From contig NZ_JASITE010000008.1 in the NCBI RefSeq assembly GCF_030767025.1, positions 62,001 through 126,000 on the forward strand: 64,000 nucleotides of DNA, in the 5' to 3' direction. Source of the stretch: Nocardia sp. CC227C (GTDB taxonomy: Bacteria > Actinomycetota > Actinomycetes > Mycobacteriales > Mycobacteriaceae). Numbering within the stretch: the stretch's first letter is position 1; each line of letters opens with the position of its first letter. This document shows positions 43,755 through 51,539 of the stretch, in pieces. A program made the translations under genes and the position numbers. The notes under the pieces were generated by a model, which did no database searches, was not told the origin of the DNA, and was given only the letters and a program-made list of their open reading frames with translations.

Positions 43755-45494
43755 TCACGGGTGTGCGGCGGGGGCGATGCGGTACCAGCCGTTCTCATCG
43801 CAGGAGACCAAGCCCGCCAGTTCCAGAGCGCACAGGGCGGCACGGACGGTGGGCATGGGTAGGCCGGTGTGTTCGGTCAGCAGCCGGGGCAGGCGGGAGC
43901 CTCTCGGCGGCAGGGCTGTGTAGACGGCGGCCTCGTCGCCGGTCAGGTTGTCCTCCGGGTTCGGCGGGACACTGCCCGGCAGGGAGAGCCGGAGCGGGCC
44001 CACCTCGTCGATGACATCCTCCGCGCCGGTGGTGAGCGATACCTCGCCCTCGCGGATCATGCGGTGGCAGCCGACCGAGGCCGCCGAGGTCACCGGGCCG
44101 GGTACGGCCAGGGCGGGGCGGCCGAGGCGACGCGCCCACTTCACCGTATTGCGGGCTCCGCTCCGGAGGCCCGCCTCGACCACCACCACGCCGTCGGCCA
44201 GGGCGGCGATGAGCCGGTTGCGGGCGAGGAAGTAGTGCTTGCGCGCGGTGACGCCGGGCGGATACTCGCTGACCACCAGCCCGGTGTCGGCGATCTCGGC
44301 GAGCAGCCGGTCGTGCTGCACGGGGTACGGGCGGTCGACGCCGCAGGCCAGCACCGCGACCGTGACGCCCCCGGCCGCCAGCGCGGCCCGATGCGCCATG
44401 CCGTCGATGCCGAAGGCAGCGCCCGAGACGATGGTCCAGCCCCGTGCGGCCAGTTCCCCGGCGATCTCACCCGTGACCTGGTTGCCGTATCCGGTGCTGC
44501 ACCGCGCGCCCACCACCGCCACCGCCTGTTCCGTGCACTCCGCCAGTGCCCGCGGGCCGCGCACCCACAGCACCAGCGGCACCGAGCCGCCCTCGTCCGC
44601 ACCGGGATCGAGCTGGCTCAACCCCAGCACCCGCCACGCGGGCCACTCGGCGTCGTCGGGTGTCACCACCCGCCCGCCGATGCGCTCCATGAACGCCAGA
44701 TCCTGTTCGGCCCTGTCGATTCCCCGACGCGACTCGGTCGGCCCCCGCAAGGTGTCCGGCAACGCGCATTCCCGCACCGCCCGCGCGGCCTCCACCACCC
44801 CGACCGATTCGATCAGCGCCGACAGCGGCGCGCACGGCCCTTCGACAACGCGCGACAGGTACACCCACGCCAGCCGACGCGCATCCGGATCGCCGTCGGA
44901 GACAGCGGTTTCGGCGTCCGGCGGCGCGCCCGCCCCGCCGGACGCGCACCTACCGGACATCACGTCTCGACACGCGAGCGCGACACCCCGAATCTCCGGC
45001 GCACGGACCCGACGAGAGTCCGATCTCGCCCTCGAATCGCCGCTGCGCGTACCCGCATCGACGGCACACGCACCCGCCTCAGCGACACACGCACCCGCCT
45101 CAGCGACACTCGTAACCGGTTCAGCGACACCCGTTTTCGAATCGGCCGAATTCGTGCCCGCTGCGGCCACATGCGTAGCTGAACCGCCCGCCCCCGTGCA
45201 CGGGCCAACCGTGCCCGAGCCCGGATCTTCCGCGCACGCGCCCTCCGCGCCCGCGCGCGGAACGCCGGTGCCCGCGAGCGGGATACCCGTGCCCATACTC
45301 GTACCGGTCGAACTCGCACTCGAATCGGTCATATCCGCGCTCGTACTCGCACCTGCGTCCGAATCCGGCGGCGACACCGCCATCAACGGCGTCACGAAAG
45401 GCGGCGTCACGACCGGCGGCGGAGCCACGACCGGCGACTTCGAGCGCTGTGCGCGCACGGGCTCGGGCAGGGGCCTGGGCAGCTGCTCGCTCAT
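43755..45494 (-). CDS. dprA: DNA processing protein DprA/Smf with long heptad-repeat N-terminal extension
   Basis: DprA loads RecA on incoming single-stranded DNA. The conserved part (residues ~206-579) has the SAM-like start, the Rossmann core VAVVGARCSTGYGNQ and GWTIVSGAAFGIDGMAH, then VVVVEAGLRSGARNT, FAVPGP-like ALAVPGPV, and a C-terminal DML1-like winged helix. Residues 1-205 are Pro/Ala/Gly/Ser-rich and include about eleven 7-residue repeats (residues 74-157, for example VAEAGAC twice). The ATG at 45494 overlaps the comM stop (ATGA), which argues that the extension is really translated. Family members are normally ~370-390 residues. Confidence 0.9.
   Translation of the reverse strand: MSEQLPRPLPEPVRAQRSKSPVVAPPPVVTPPFVTPLMAVSPPDSDAGASTSADMTDSSASSTGTSMGTGIPLAGTGVPRAGAEGACAEDPGSGTVGPCTGAGGSATHVAAAGTNSADSKTGVAEPVTSVAEAGACVAEAGACAVDAGTRSGDSRARSDSRRVRAPEIRGVALACRDVMSGRCASGGAGAPPDAETAVSDGDPDARRLAWVYLSRVVEGPCAPLSALIESVGVVEAARAVRECALPDTLRGPTESRRGIDRAEQDLAFMERIGGRVVTPDDAEWPAWRVLGLSQLDPGADEGGSVPLVLWVRGPRALAECTEQAVAVVGARCSTGYGNQVTGEIAGELAARGWTIVSGAAFGIDGMAHRAALAAGGVTVAVLACGVDRPYPVQHDRLLAEIADTGLVVSEYPPGVTARKHYFLARNRLIAALADGVVVVEAGLRSGARNTVKWARRLGRPALAVPGPVTSAASVGCHRMIREGEVSLTTGAEDVIDEVGPLRLSLPGSVPPNPEDNLTGDEAAVYTALPPRGSRLPRLLTEHTGLPMPTVRAALCALELAGLVSCDENGWYRIAPAAHP
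45024..45275. repeat. 21-bp (heptapeptide) degenerate tandem repeat in dprA
   Basis: About twelve 21-bp units encode heptads on the minus strand. Two adjacent units (45070-45090 and 45091-45111) are almost identical; the others keep the period but diverge. The periodicity is exact with no indels over 252 bp. Confidence 0.8.
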
Positions 45495-46999
45495 GAGCTT
45501 CCCCGCTGGCGAAAGGTCAATGCCTGCAAGACATCCTGTGCGGTGGGTACCTCGCCGCCGCGCAGGTCGCAGATGGTCCAGGCGACCCGGATGGCACGGT
45601 CCGCACCGCGTGCGGACATGCGGCCGTGTTTGAGGGCGTTCTCCACCGGGGCCAGCGCCTCGCGGGGCAAGCGGAAGCGTTGCCGGAGAATATGTCCCGG
45701 CACCTCGGCATTGACCGACCAGCCGACCTCCTTCCAGCGACAGGCCGCGATCTCGCGGGCGGCGGTGACGCGAGCGCGCACGGTTTCGCTGCTCTCGGCC
45801 TTGTCACCGCTGAACGCGCCCGCCGCCTGCGCGTGCATCTGGACCCACAGGTCGATGCGGTCCATCAGCGGACCGGACAGTTTCCCCAGATAGCGGCGGC
45901 GGGCCAGCGGTGCGCAGATGCAGTCGATATCCCGGGCCGGAGCGCACGGGCAGGGGTTGGCGGCGAGGATCAGCTGGAACCGTGCGGGGAAGCGCGCCAC
46001 CCCGTCGCGCCGGGCGATGCGCACCTCACCTTCCTCCAGGGGCGTGCGGAGAGCTTCCAGTACGGCCTTGGAGACCTCCGCGCACTCATCGAGGAACAGG
46101 ATTCCGCGGTGCGCCCGGCTGACCGCCCCGGGCCGGGCCGAAGGCGACCCGCCGCCCACCATCGCGCTCACCGAGGACGAATGGTGCGGGGCCACGAAGG
46201 GGGCGACGGTGATCAGGGGGTGATTGCCCGACAGCGTGCCCGCCACCGAGTGGATGGCCGTCACCTCGAGGGATTCGCGTTCGCTCAGCGGTGGCAGCAG
46301 CCCTGGAAGACGCTGGGCCAGCATGGTTTTGCCGATGCCGGGTGGACCGGTGAGCAGCAGATGGTGTCCGCCCGCGGCGGCCACCTCCAGCGCCCACCGC
46401 GCCTCGTCCTGGCCGACCACCTCGGTGAGGTCACCACCGGCCCAGGCCGGCGCGGGCTGCACCCGGTCGGGCGCGAACAGATCGCCGTCGCCGCGCAGCC
46501 AGTCCAGCAGTGCGCGCAGGGTCGGCGCGCCCAGGACCTCGATGCCGTCCACCAGCCCGGCCTCGGGCAGCGCCGCCATGGGCACCACCACCGTGGAGCG
46601 TCCGGCGGTCCGCGCGGCCAGTACGGCGGGCAGGACGCCCCGCACCCGCCGCACCCGGCCGTCGAGGGCGAGCTCACCCAGCAGCACCGCCTTCGCGAGC
46701 CGATCGACCGGCACCGCGCCCGCCGCGTCCAGGACCGCAGTGGCCAGCGCCAGGTCGTAGACGCTGCCGACCTTGGGCAGCGTCGCCGGGGACAGCGCGA
46801 GCACCACCCGCCCGTCGGGCCACCGCTCCCCCGAGTTGGTGACCGCCGCCCGCACCCGGTCCCGCGACTCCTGCAGGGTGGTGTCGGGCCGCCCGACCAG
46901 GTGCAGGGACGGCAGCCCCTGCCCGATATCGGCCTCGATCTCGACCAGCTGCCCGTCCACCCCCGAGACCGCCACCGAGTACGCCCGCCCCAGCGGCAT
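45491..46999 (-). CDS. comM: ComM/YifB family Mg-chelatase-like AAA+ ATPase
   Basis: ComM is a hexameric branch-migration helicase linked to natural transformation and recombination. The 502-residue protein has the N-terminal Lon-type ChlI domain (VEIEADIGQGLPSLHLVGRP), Walker A TGPPGIGKTMLAQRLPGLLP (GPPGIGKT), Walker B GILFLDECAE, a NPCPCG-like ANPCPCAP with cysteines and the C-terminal Mg_chelatase_C domain. Its start overlaps the UPF0102 stop (TGATG) and its stop overlaps the dprA start, making a yraN-comM-dprA coupled operon. Confidence 0.95.
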   Translation of the reverse strand: MPLGRAYSVAVSGVDGQLVEIEADIGQGLPSLHLVGRPDTTLQESRDRVRAAVTNSGERWPDGRVVLALSPATLPKVGSVYDLALATAVLDAAGAVPVDRLAKAVLLGELALDGRVRRVRGVLPAVLAARTAGRSTVVVPMAALPEAGLVDGIEVLGAPTLRALLDWLRGDGDLFAPDRVQPAPAWAGGDLTEVVGQDEARWALEVAAAGGHHLLLTGPPGIGKTMLAQRLPGLLPPLSERESLEVTAIHSVAGTLSGNHPLITVAPFVAPHHSSSVSAMVGGGSPSARPGAVSRAHRGILFLDECAEVSKAVLEALRTPLEEGEVRIARRDGVARFPARFQLILAANPCPCAPARDIDCICAPLARRRYLGKLSGPLMDRIDLWVQMHAQAAGAFSGDKAESSETVRARVTAAREIAACRWKEVGWSVNAEVPGHILRQRFRLPREALAPVENALKHGRMSARGADRAIRVAWTICDLRGGEVPTAQDVLQALTFRQRGSS

Positions 47000-47631
47000 C
47001 AGAACACCCCCGGCAGATGTGTGATCTCCGGCTCCCCACCGGGCGGCAGCAGCACGGCGACCACGTCGAAGCGGACCCGCAGCCACGGCCCGGCCTGCTC
47101 CCGCAGCCACAGCAGCGCGAGCTGCCGGATGCGCCGCTGCTTGGTGAAGGTCACCGCCTCGGCGGGCAGCCCGAAGCCGGTCCCGCTGCGCGCCTTCACC
47201 TCGACGAAGACCGTGACGTCCGCATCACGCACGATCAGGTCGAGCTCGCCGTAGCGACACCGCCAGTTCCGGTCGAGCACCTCCATACCCGCCGCCCGCA
47301 GGTACCGCGCCGCCAGCTCCTCACCCCACGCGCCCAGCGCCTGATTATGTGGCGCACCGTCCAGAACTCGATCGGGCGACTCACCACCGGAACCCTGGTC
47401 ACGCGAATCGCCGCCGACAATCCGACCGTGCGGCCCGCCACCGGGAACCCGATCACGGGGCCCGCCACCGGGACCCTCATCATGCAGCCCACCACCGAGA
47501 ACCCGACCGTGCGATCCGCCGCGTAGAGCTCGACCGCGCGGCCCACCGTCCCGCGCGTCCGCGGCCGGGAGCAGTGTCGGAGTGTGCGCGCCCTCGAGCG
47601 CCGGATGCCGTGCCGCCGGTTTCTGTGCCAT
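46999..47631 (-). CDS. UPF0102 (YraN) endonuclease-like protein with nonapeptide-repeat N-terminus
   Basis: The C-terminal ~115 residues are a normal UPF0102 domain with the PD-(D/E)xK-like core: GEELAARYLRAAGMEVLDRN, ELDLIVRD and VFVEVKARSG. The family is ~120 residues and is thought to process recombination intermediates. Here it is preceded by ~95 residues containing eight 9-residue repeats (consensus GPxGRVxGG). The ATG at 47631 is chosen because a strong hairpin occupies 47639-47671 just upstream. An in-frame GTG/ATG region up to 47721 would place that hairpin in coding sequence. It starts the coupled yraN-comM-dprA operon. Confidence 0.85.
   Translation of the reverse strand: MAQKPAARHPALEGAHTPTLLPAADARDGGPRGRALRGGSHGRVLGGGLHDEGPGGGPRDRVPGGGPHGRIVGGDSRDQGSGGESPDRVLDGAPHNQALGAWGEELAARYLRAAGMEVLDRNWRCRYGELDLIVRDADVTVFVEVKARSGTGFGLPAEAVTFTKQRRIRQLALLWLREQAGPWLRVRFDVVAVLLPPGGEPEITHLPGVF
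47329..47544. repeat. 27-bp (nonapeptide) tandem repeat in the UPF0102 gene
   Basis: Eight 27-bp units encode, on the minus strand, GPRGRALRG, GSHGRVLGG, GLHDEGPGG, GPRDRVPGG, GPHGRIVGG, DSRDQGSGG, ESPDRVLDG and APHNQALGA. The last unit runs into the conserved domain, suggesting that the expansion began there. Confidence 0.9.
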
Positions 47632-47638
47632 ACGACCA

Positions 47639-47671
47639 GCGTGGGCGGGACCGCGATGGTCCCGCCCACGC
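47639..47671. terminator. Hairpin downstream of the rnhB/DUF2469 genes
   Basis: A perfect 14-bp stem (GCGTGGGCGGGACC / GGTCCCGCCCACGC) with a 5-nt loop lies 68 nt after the DUF2469 stop and 7 nt before the UPF0102 ATG on the minus strand. It can end the upstream transcript or fold in the yraN leader. There is no T-run. Confidence 0.6.
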
Positions 47672-47738
47672 CGAGCTGGGAAAACAGAAAGTCTGGGGAT
47701 AGTCGGCCGGGTTGTGGACAACCGGGCCTCCGGACCGC

Positions 47739-48044
47739 CTACTCAGGCAGCCGCAGGTCGGGTTTCTCCAGCTCCTCGATATTCACGTCCTTGAAGGTGA
47801 TGACTCGAACATGCTTCACGAAGCGGGCGGGACGGTACATATCCCAGACCCACGCATCGGACATCCGCACCTCGAAGTACACCTCGCCGTCCGCGTTCTG
47901 CGGCCGCAACTCGACCGAGTTGGCGAGGTAGAAGCGGCGCTCGGTCTCCACCACGTACGAGAACTGGCCGACGATGTCCTTGTACTCGCGGTACAGCGAG
48001 AGTTCCATCTCGGTTTCGTACTTCTCGAGATCCTCGGCGCTCAT
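47739..48044 (-). CDS. DUF2469 family protein (Rv2901c-like)
   Basis: This highly conserved 101-residue actinobacterial protein begins MSAEDLEKYETEMELSLYRE and contains FSYVVETERRFYLAN, EVRMSDAWVWDMYRPARFV and a final acidic VNIEELEKPDLRLPE. It is acidic and soluble, with no known function, and always lies beside rnhB. AAGGAGG lies upstream of the ATG, though 12 nt away. It follows rnhB by 53 bp. Confidence 0.92.
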   Translation of the reverse strand: MSAEDLEKYETEMELSLYREYKDIVGQFSYVVETERRFYLANSVELRPQNADGEVYFEVRMSDAWVWDMYRPARFVKHVRVITFKDVNIEELEKPDLRLPE

Positions 48045-48097
48045 CGGGTGGAAAATCCTCCTTCTCGCCACACTGGCCACACTGGCTTATCAGAACA

Positions 48098-48910
48098 TCA
48101 TCCCGCATACGCGGTATCGGTAGCCACCCGGCCGGTCTCTCGTACGTTTCGCCACGATCGACGGTGCTCGCAGGTGGGTCCGAGCCGGTTCAGCGCCTCG
48201 GTGTGCTCGGTGGTGTTGTAGCCCTTGTGGGCGGCGAAACCGTACCCCGGGAACTGCTCGTCCAATTCCACCATCATGCGGTCGCGCGTGACCTTGGCCA
48301 GCACACTGGCCGCCGCGATACAGGCCGACGTGGCGTCGCCGCCGATCACCGGCAGCGAGGGAACGGGCAGGCCGGGCACCCGGAACCCGTCGGAGAGCAC
48401 GTACCCGGGCGCGGGATCCAATCCGGCCACCGCGCGGCGCATACCCTCGATATTCGCCACGTGGATGCCGATGGCGTCGATCTCCCAGGCCGGGATCACC
48501 ACCACCCGCCACGCCAGCGCCACCCGCTGGATGACCGGGAACAGCTCCTCCCGCACCCCTTCGGTGAGTTTCTTGGAGTCGTCGAGTCCGGCCAGGGCGG
48601 GCAGCGGTTTGGGCGGGAGCAGGCAGGCGGCGACCACCAGCGGTCCGGCGGAGGGACCGCGCCCGGCCTCGTCCACCCCGGCGACCGGACCCAGGCCGCC
48701 GCGGATCAACGCCGATTCCAGGGTGCGTAGCCCACCGGCCCGGCGCATCACCACCCGCGGCGGCCAGTCACCGCCCTCCCAGCGAATCTTCTTGCCGCTC
48801 TGCGCCTTCGCGTTCTTGGAAGTCGTCCCGCCACCGGCCCGTGCAGCGGCGGACTTGCGCACACCGTTTCGCGCGGCACCCTGGGCCGCGCCATTGCCCG
48901 AAGTCCCCAC
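48098..48910 (-). CDS. rnhB: Ribonuclease HII
   Basis: RNase HII removes ribonucleotides and RNA primers from DNA-RNA hybrids. The catalytic Asp/Glu pair is in VAGVDEAGRGPSAGPLV, with further motifs LDDSKKLTE, SDGFRVPGLP and the late VTRDRMMVELDEQFPGYGFAAHKGY. The GTG at 48910 adds ~55 basic Gly/Ala/Lys-rich residues before WPPRVVMRRAGGLRTLE, where the mycobacterial protein begins, so a later start is possible. It lies 21 bp from the lepB stop. Confidence 0.93.
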   Translation of the reverse strand: MGTSGNGAAQGAARNGVRKSAAARAGGGTTSKNAKAQSGKKIRWEGGDWPPRVVMRRAGGLRTLESALIRGGLGPVAGVDEAGRGPSAGPLVVAACLLPPKPLPALAGLDDSKKLTEGVREELFPVIQRVALAWRVVVIPAWEIDAIGIHVANIEGMRRAVAGLDPAPGYVLSDGFRVPGLPVPSLPVIGGDATSACIAAASVLAKVTRDRMMVELDEQFPGYGFAAHKGYNTTEHTEALNRLGPTCEHRRSWRNVRETGRVATDTAYAG

Positions 48911-48931
48911 CGGTCGATTATCTCTCCGTGT

Positions 48932-49720
48932 TCAGTTGGTCTGGGGGTTCTGCGAGCGGATGAGTCCGATATGGCTCAGGGGCCAGATCTTGACCACCGC
49001 CTTGCCGCGCACGTCGTCGATCGGCACGGTGCCGTCCAGCTCGTCGTCCATATGGGCGCGGGAATCGGCCGATTCGTTGCGGTTGTCGCCCATCACCCAC
49101 AGATTGCCCTCCGGCACGGTGACGGGTCCGAATTCCCGCCCCTGGGCACGACTGTCCTGATAGGGCAGGCCGGGCACATAGGGATACAGGTATTGCGCGT
49201 AGGGCTCGTCCAGCGGCTTGCCGTCCACGATTACCCGGCCCTGCTCGTCACAGCACTGCACGGTCTGCCCGCCCACCGCGATCACCCGCTTGACCAGGTC
49301 GTTCTCATCCGGCGGCACCAGCCCGAAGATGGAGAAGAAGTTCTGCACCCCGCGCACCACGGTGTTCTCGGAGCGGATCGACCGGTAGTTCTTGTTCCAC
49401 GAGTCGGTCGGACCGACGAAGACCACCACGTCACCGGGCTTGGGATCGCTCCAGTAGTAGCTCAGCTTCTGCACGTAGATCCGGTCGCCGGTGCCGTTGC
49501 GGCCGTGCAGCGTCGGCTCCATGGACTGCGAGGGGATGACGTAGGGGCGACCGATGAAGGTCACGACCACGGCGGCGATAATGGCCGCGATACCGATGAG
49601 CAGCGGCAGTTCCTGCCAGAACGGCCGCTGCTTCTTCTCCTTCTTCCCCTTCCGCGACGACCGGCCCTCGGGCCGTCCGTCGTCGGGGGAAAGGTTCACC
49701 GAGTCGCTCTCGTCTGCCAC
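48932..49720 (-). CDS. lepB: Signal peptidase I
   Basis: This membrane protease removes Sec and Tat signal peptides. The 262-residue protein has a charged N-terminus (KGKKEKKQRP), one membrane helix (LPLLIGIAAIIAAVVVTFIG), the catalytic Ser in IPSQSMEPTL, the catalytic Lys in LVKRVIAVGG and the GDNRNESADSR box. It is in the lepB-rnhB-DUF2469 unit, with rplS upstream on the same strand. Confidence 0.97.
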   Translation of the reverse strand: MADESDSVNLSPDDGRPEGRSSRKGKKEKKQRPFWQELPLLIGIAAIIAAVVVTFIGRPYVIPSQSMEPTLHGRNGTGDRIYVQKLSYYWSDPKPGDVVVFVGPTDSWNKNYRSIRSENTVVRGVQNFFSIFGLVPPDENDLVKRVIAVGGQTVQCCDEQGRVIVDGKPLDEPYAQYLYPYVPGLPYQDSRAQGREFGPVTVPEGNLWVMGDNRNESADSRAHMDDELDGTVPIDDVRGKAVVKIWPLSHIGLIRSQNPQTN

Positions 49721-49729
49721 GCGGAACAG

Positions 49730-49771
49730 AGTAGCCCGGCACCGCGACGAACCGTGCGGGGCCGGGCTACT
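49730..49771. terminator. Hairpin downstream of rplS
   Basis: AGTAGCCCGGC pairs exactly with GCCGGGCTACT over a 20-nt loop. It lies 46 nt past the rplS stop and 10 nt before the lepB start on the minus strand. It probably separates or attenuates the two transcripts. Confidence 0.55.
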
Positions 49772-49816
49772 CGGCAGTTCCGGTGCGAGCCGTTGCGGCC
49801 GCTCGAGAACGCTACC

Positions 49817-50158
49817 TCAGCGCTTTTCCTTGATCTTGGCGGCCTTGCCGCGCAGGTCGCGCAGGTAGTACAGCTTGGCGCGACGCACGTCACCGCGGGT
49901 CACGACCTCGATCTTGTCGAGGTTGGGGCTGTGCACCGGGAAGGTGCGCTCCACGCCGACGCCGAACGACACCTTGCGCACGGTGAAGGTCTCGCGGATG
50001 CCGCCGTTCTGACGCCGGATGACGACGCCCTTGAAGACCTGGATACGCTCCTTGTTGCCTTCGATGACCTTCACGTGCACATTCACGGTGTCACCCGGGC
50101 GGAACTCGGGGATATCGCTGCGCAGCGACTTTTCGTCGACGAAGTCGAGGGTGTTCAT
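49817..50158 (-). CDS. rplS: 50S ribosomal protein L19
   Basis: This is L19 of the large subunit, 113 residues, with the typical FRPGDTVNVHVKVIEGNKERIQ (part FRPGDTVNVHVKV), VRKVSFGVGVERTFPVHSP and YYLRDLRGKAAKIKEKR segments. It is preceded by AAAGGA. It is transcribed before lepB, as in mycobacteria. Confidence 0.98.
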   Translation of the reverse strand: MNTLDFVDEKSLRSDIPEFRPGDTVNVHVKVIEGNKERIQVFKGVVIRRQNGGIRETFTVRKVSFGVGVERTFPVHSPNLDKIEVVTRGDVRRAKLYYLRDLRGKAAKIKEKR

Positions 50159-50329
50159 GTCCGTCCTTTGGAAGTTCGCGCGAGCAGAGGAACCTGGCGG
50201 CACTGGTCGCGCTCGACCGGTTCGTACTCCGGATAATTGGGCGGTGCGTCGGGCGCGATGCGCCCAAGGCAACCTGAGCATTGTGCCAGACGGCCGGACC
50301 GCCCCGGTAATCGGGTTGCCTTCGTCACT

Positions 50330-50353
50330 GCCGTCCGCTGCGGCGCGGACGGC
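50330..50353. terminator. Hairpin downstream of the 50367 membrane protein gene
   Basis: A 9-bp stem (GCCGTCCGC / GCGGACGGC) with a 6-nt loop lies 14 nt after the stop of the membrane protein gene on the minus strand. It has no T-run. Confidence 0.45.
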
Positions 50354-50366
50354 GCGGCCCGCCGCC

Positions 50367-51236
50367 TCAGTCGGCCATCTTCCGGCTACCGAGCCGGTGC
50401 GTCGGCGGCGGCGCGGACGGGGCCGGGAGCACCGTGTGCTCCAACTCCTCCTCGGTGGCCTGCCGCACATGGACGAGATCCGGCTTCCCGGCGATGAGGT
50501 CCTGTACGAAGATCTTGGCCTGGATGACCGGCCGCCGGTACCGCCGCTCGCGAATGATGGCGCGCCGCATGGTCTTCGGCCGGGAACCGTAGCGCCAGCG
50601 CGCCCACGGCGATCCGGGCCGGGCCAGTCGCAGCCAGCCGATGACCAGCAGCGGCGGGAAGAACATGCCGAACAGGCCGGTCCAGATCTTGCCCTTGGCG
50701 ATGACGATGGCCGCGAGCAGCAGATTCGTGATGGCGAACACGCCGACCAGCACCCGCGCCGGCGTACCGGGCTCGTGCCGGACGTCGTTGAGGTCCAGCA
50801 GCCACAGCGGATGGAAGCCGAGCAACAGCAGCGCGGTCACCGCCACGGCGACGAAGACCGCGTCCACGGAGGTGCGCCCCTGCTCCTCCCAGTACACGTC
50901 CCGCAGGTAGTAGATGAGCGCGAACTCGTCCAACACCAGCGCCGCGCCGACACCGAACACCGCCGCCAGCGCGCTGATGGTGCCGACGCCGCTCTGGTAC
51001 ATGGTGATCATGCCGACCCCGGAGGCGAGCACCATGATCACGCCGAACACCATGTGGTGGATGTGGGTGTCCCCGGCCCGCACGTTCCCCGGCCACCACC
51101 GCACCTTCGCGCGGATCAGCCGGACGCTGACGCGGATCAGCACGAACCCGAGCATGAACCCGAACAGCAGGCACAGCAGCGGCAACCGTCCGTTCGGGAT
51201 CACGACATCATCGAGCCACCGCCGCATTCCGTCCAT
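50367..51236 (-). CDS. Conserved multi-pass membrane protein, function unknown
   Basis: This 289-residue protein has about seven membrane helices. It carries a histidine-rich motif DTHIHHMVFG after the first helix and an acidic helix ALVLDEFALIYYLRDVYW that could form a metal or redox site. The C-terminal ~90 residues are basic and soluble (RRAIIRERRYRRPV). I recall similar proteins in Actinobacteria but no named function. The ATG at 51236 is chosen; an internal ATG three codons later is also possible. It stands alone between rplS and tex. Confidence 0.75.
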   Translation of the reverse strand: MDGMRRWLDDVVIPNGRLPLLCLLFGFMLGFVLIRVSVRLIRAKVRWWPGNVRAGDTHIHHMVFGVIMVLASGVGMITMYQSGVGTISALAAVFGVGAALVLDEFALIYYLRDVYWEEQGRTSVDAVFVAVAVTALLLLGFHPLWLLDLNDVRHEPGTPARVLVGVFAITNLLLAAIVIAKGKIWTGLFGMFFPPLLVIGWLRLARPGSPWARWRYGSRPKTMRRAIIRERRYRRPVIQAKIFVQDLIAGKPDLVHVRQATEEELEHTVLPAPSAPPPTHRLGSRKMAD

Positions 51237-51462
51237 CAGCCCGCTGACTCTCCGCTCCGTGCCCACCGTGTGCGACCGCCGACGGTACGCGTCGTCACGA
51301 TCCGTTCGGCCGCCGAGCACCGGACCGCCCTGACCATTGTGCAGCGGTCACGAGCCACCGGCCAGCAACGCGGGAGCGGATCCGCTCGGCCGCCCGTGCG
51401 GTATCCGTATCGCGGCGGCGATACCGTGTGGCCGTCGCGGAGCCCGTGCGGGCGCGACATTG

Positions 51463-51503
51463 GCTCGCCGACCCGGCGTCGAGGCGACGCCGGGTCGGCG
51501 AGC
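51463..51503. terminator. Very strong hairpin downstream of tex
   Basis: A perfect 19-bp stem (GCTCGCCGACCCGGCGTCG with its exact complement) closes on a 3-nt loop, 37 nt after the tex stop on the minus strand. It is the most stable hairpin I found in the window. It lacks a T-run. Confidence 0.7.
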
Positions 51504-51539
51504 ACGGTTCTCGGTCCTCGACCGCTGGTCGGACGCGCT

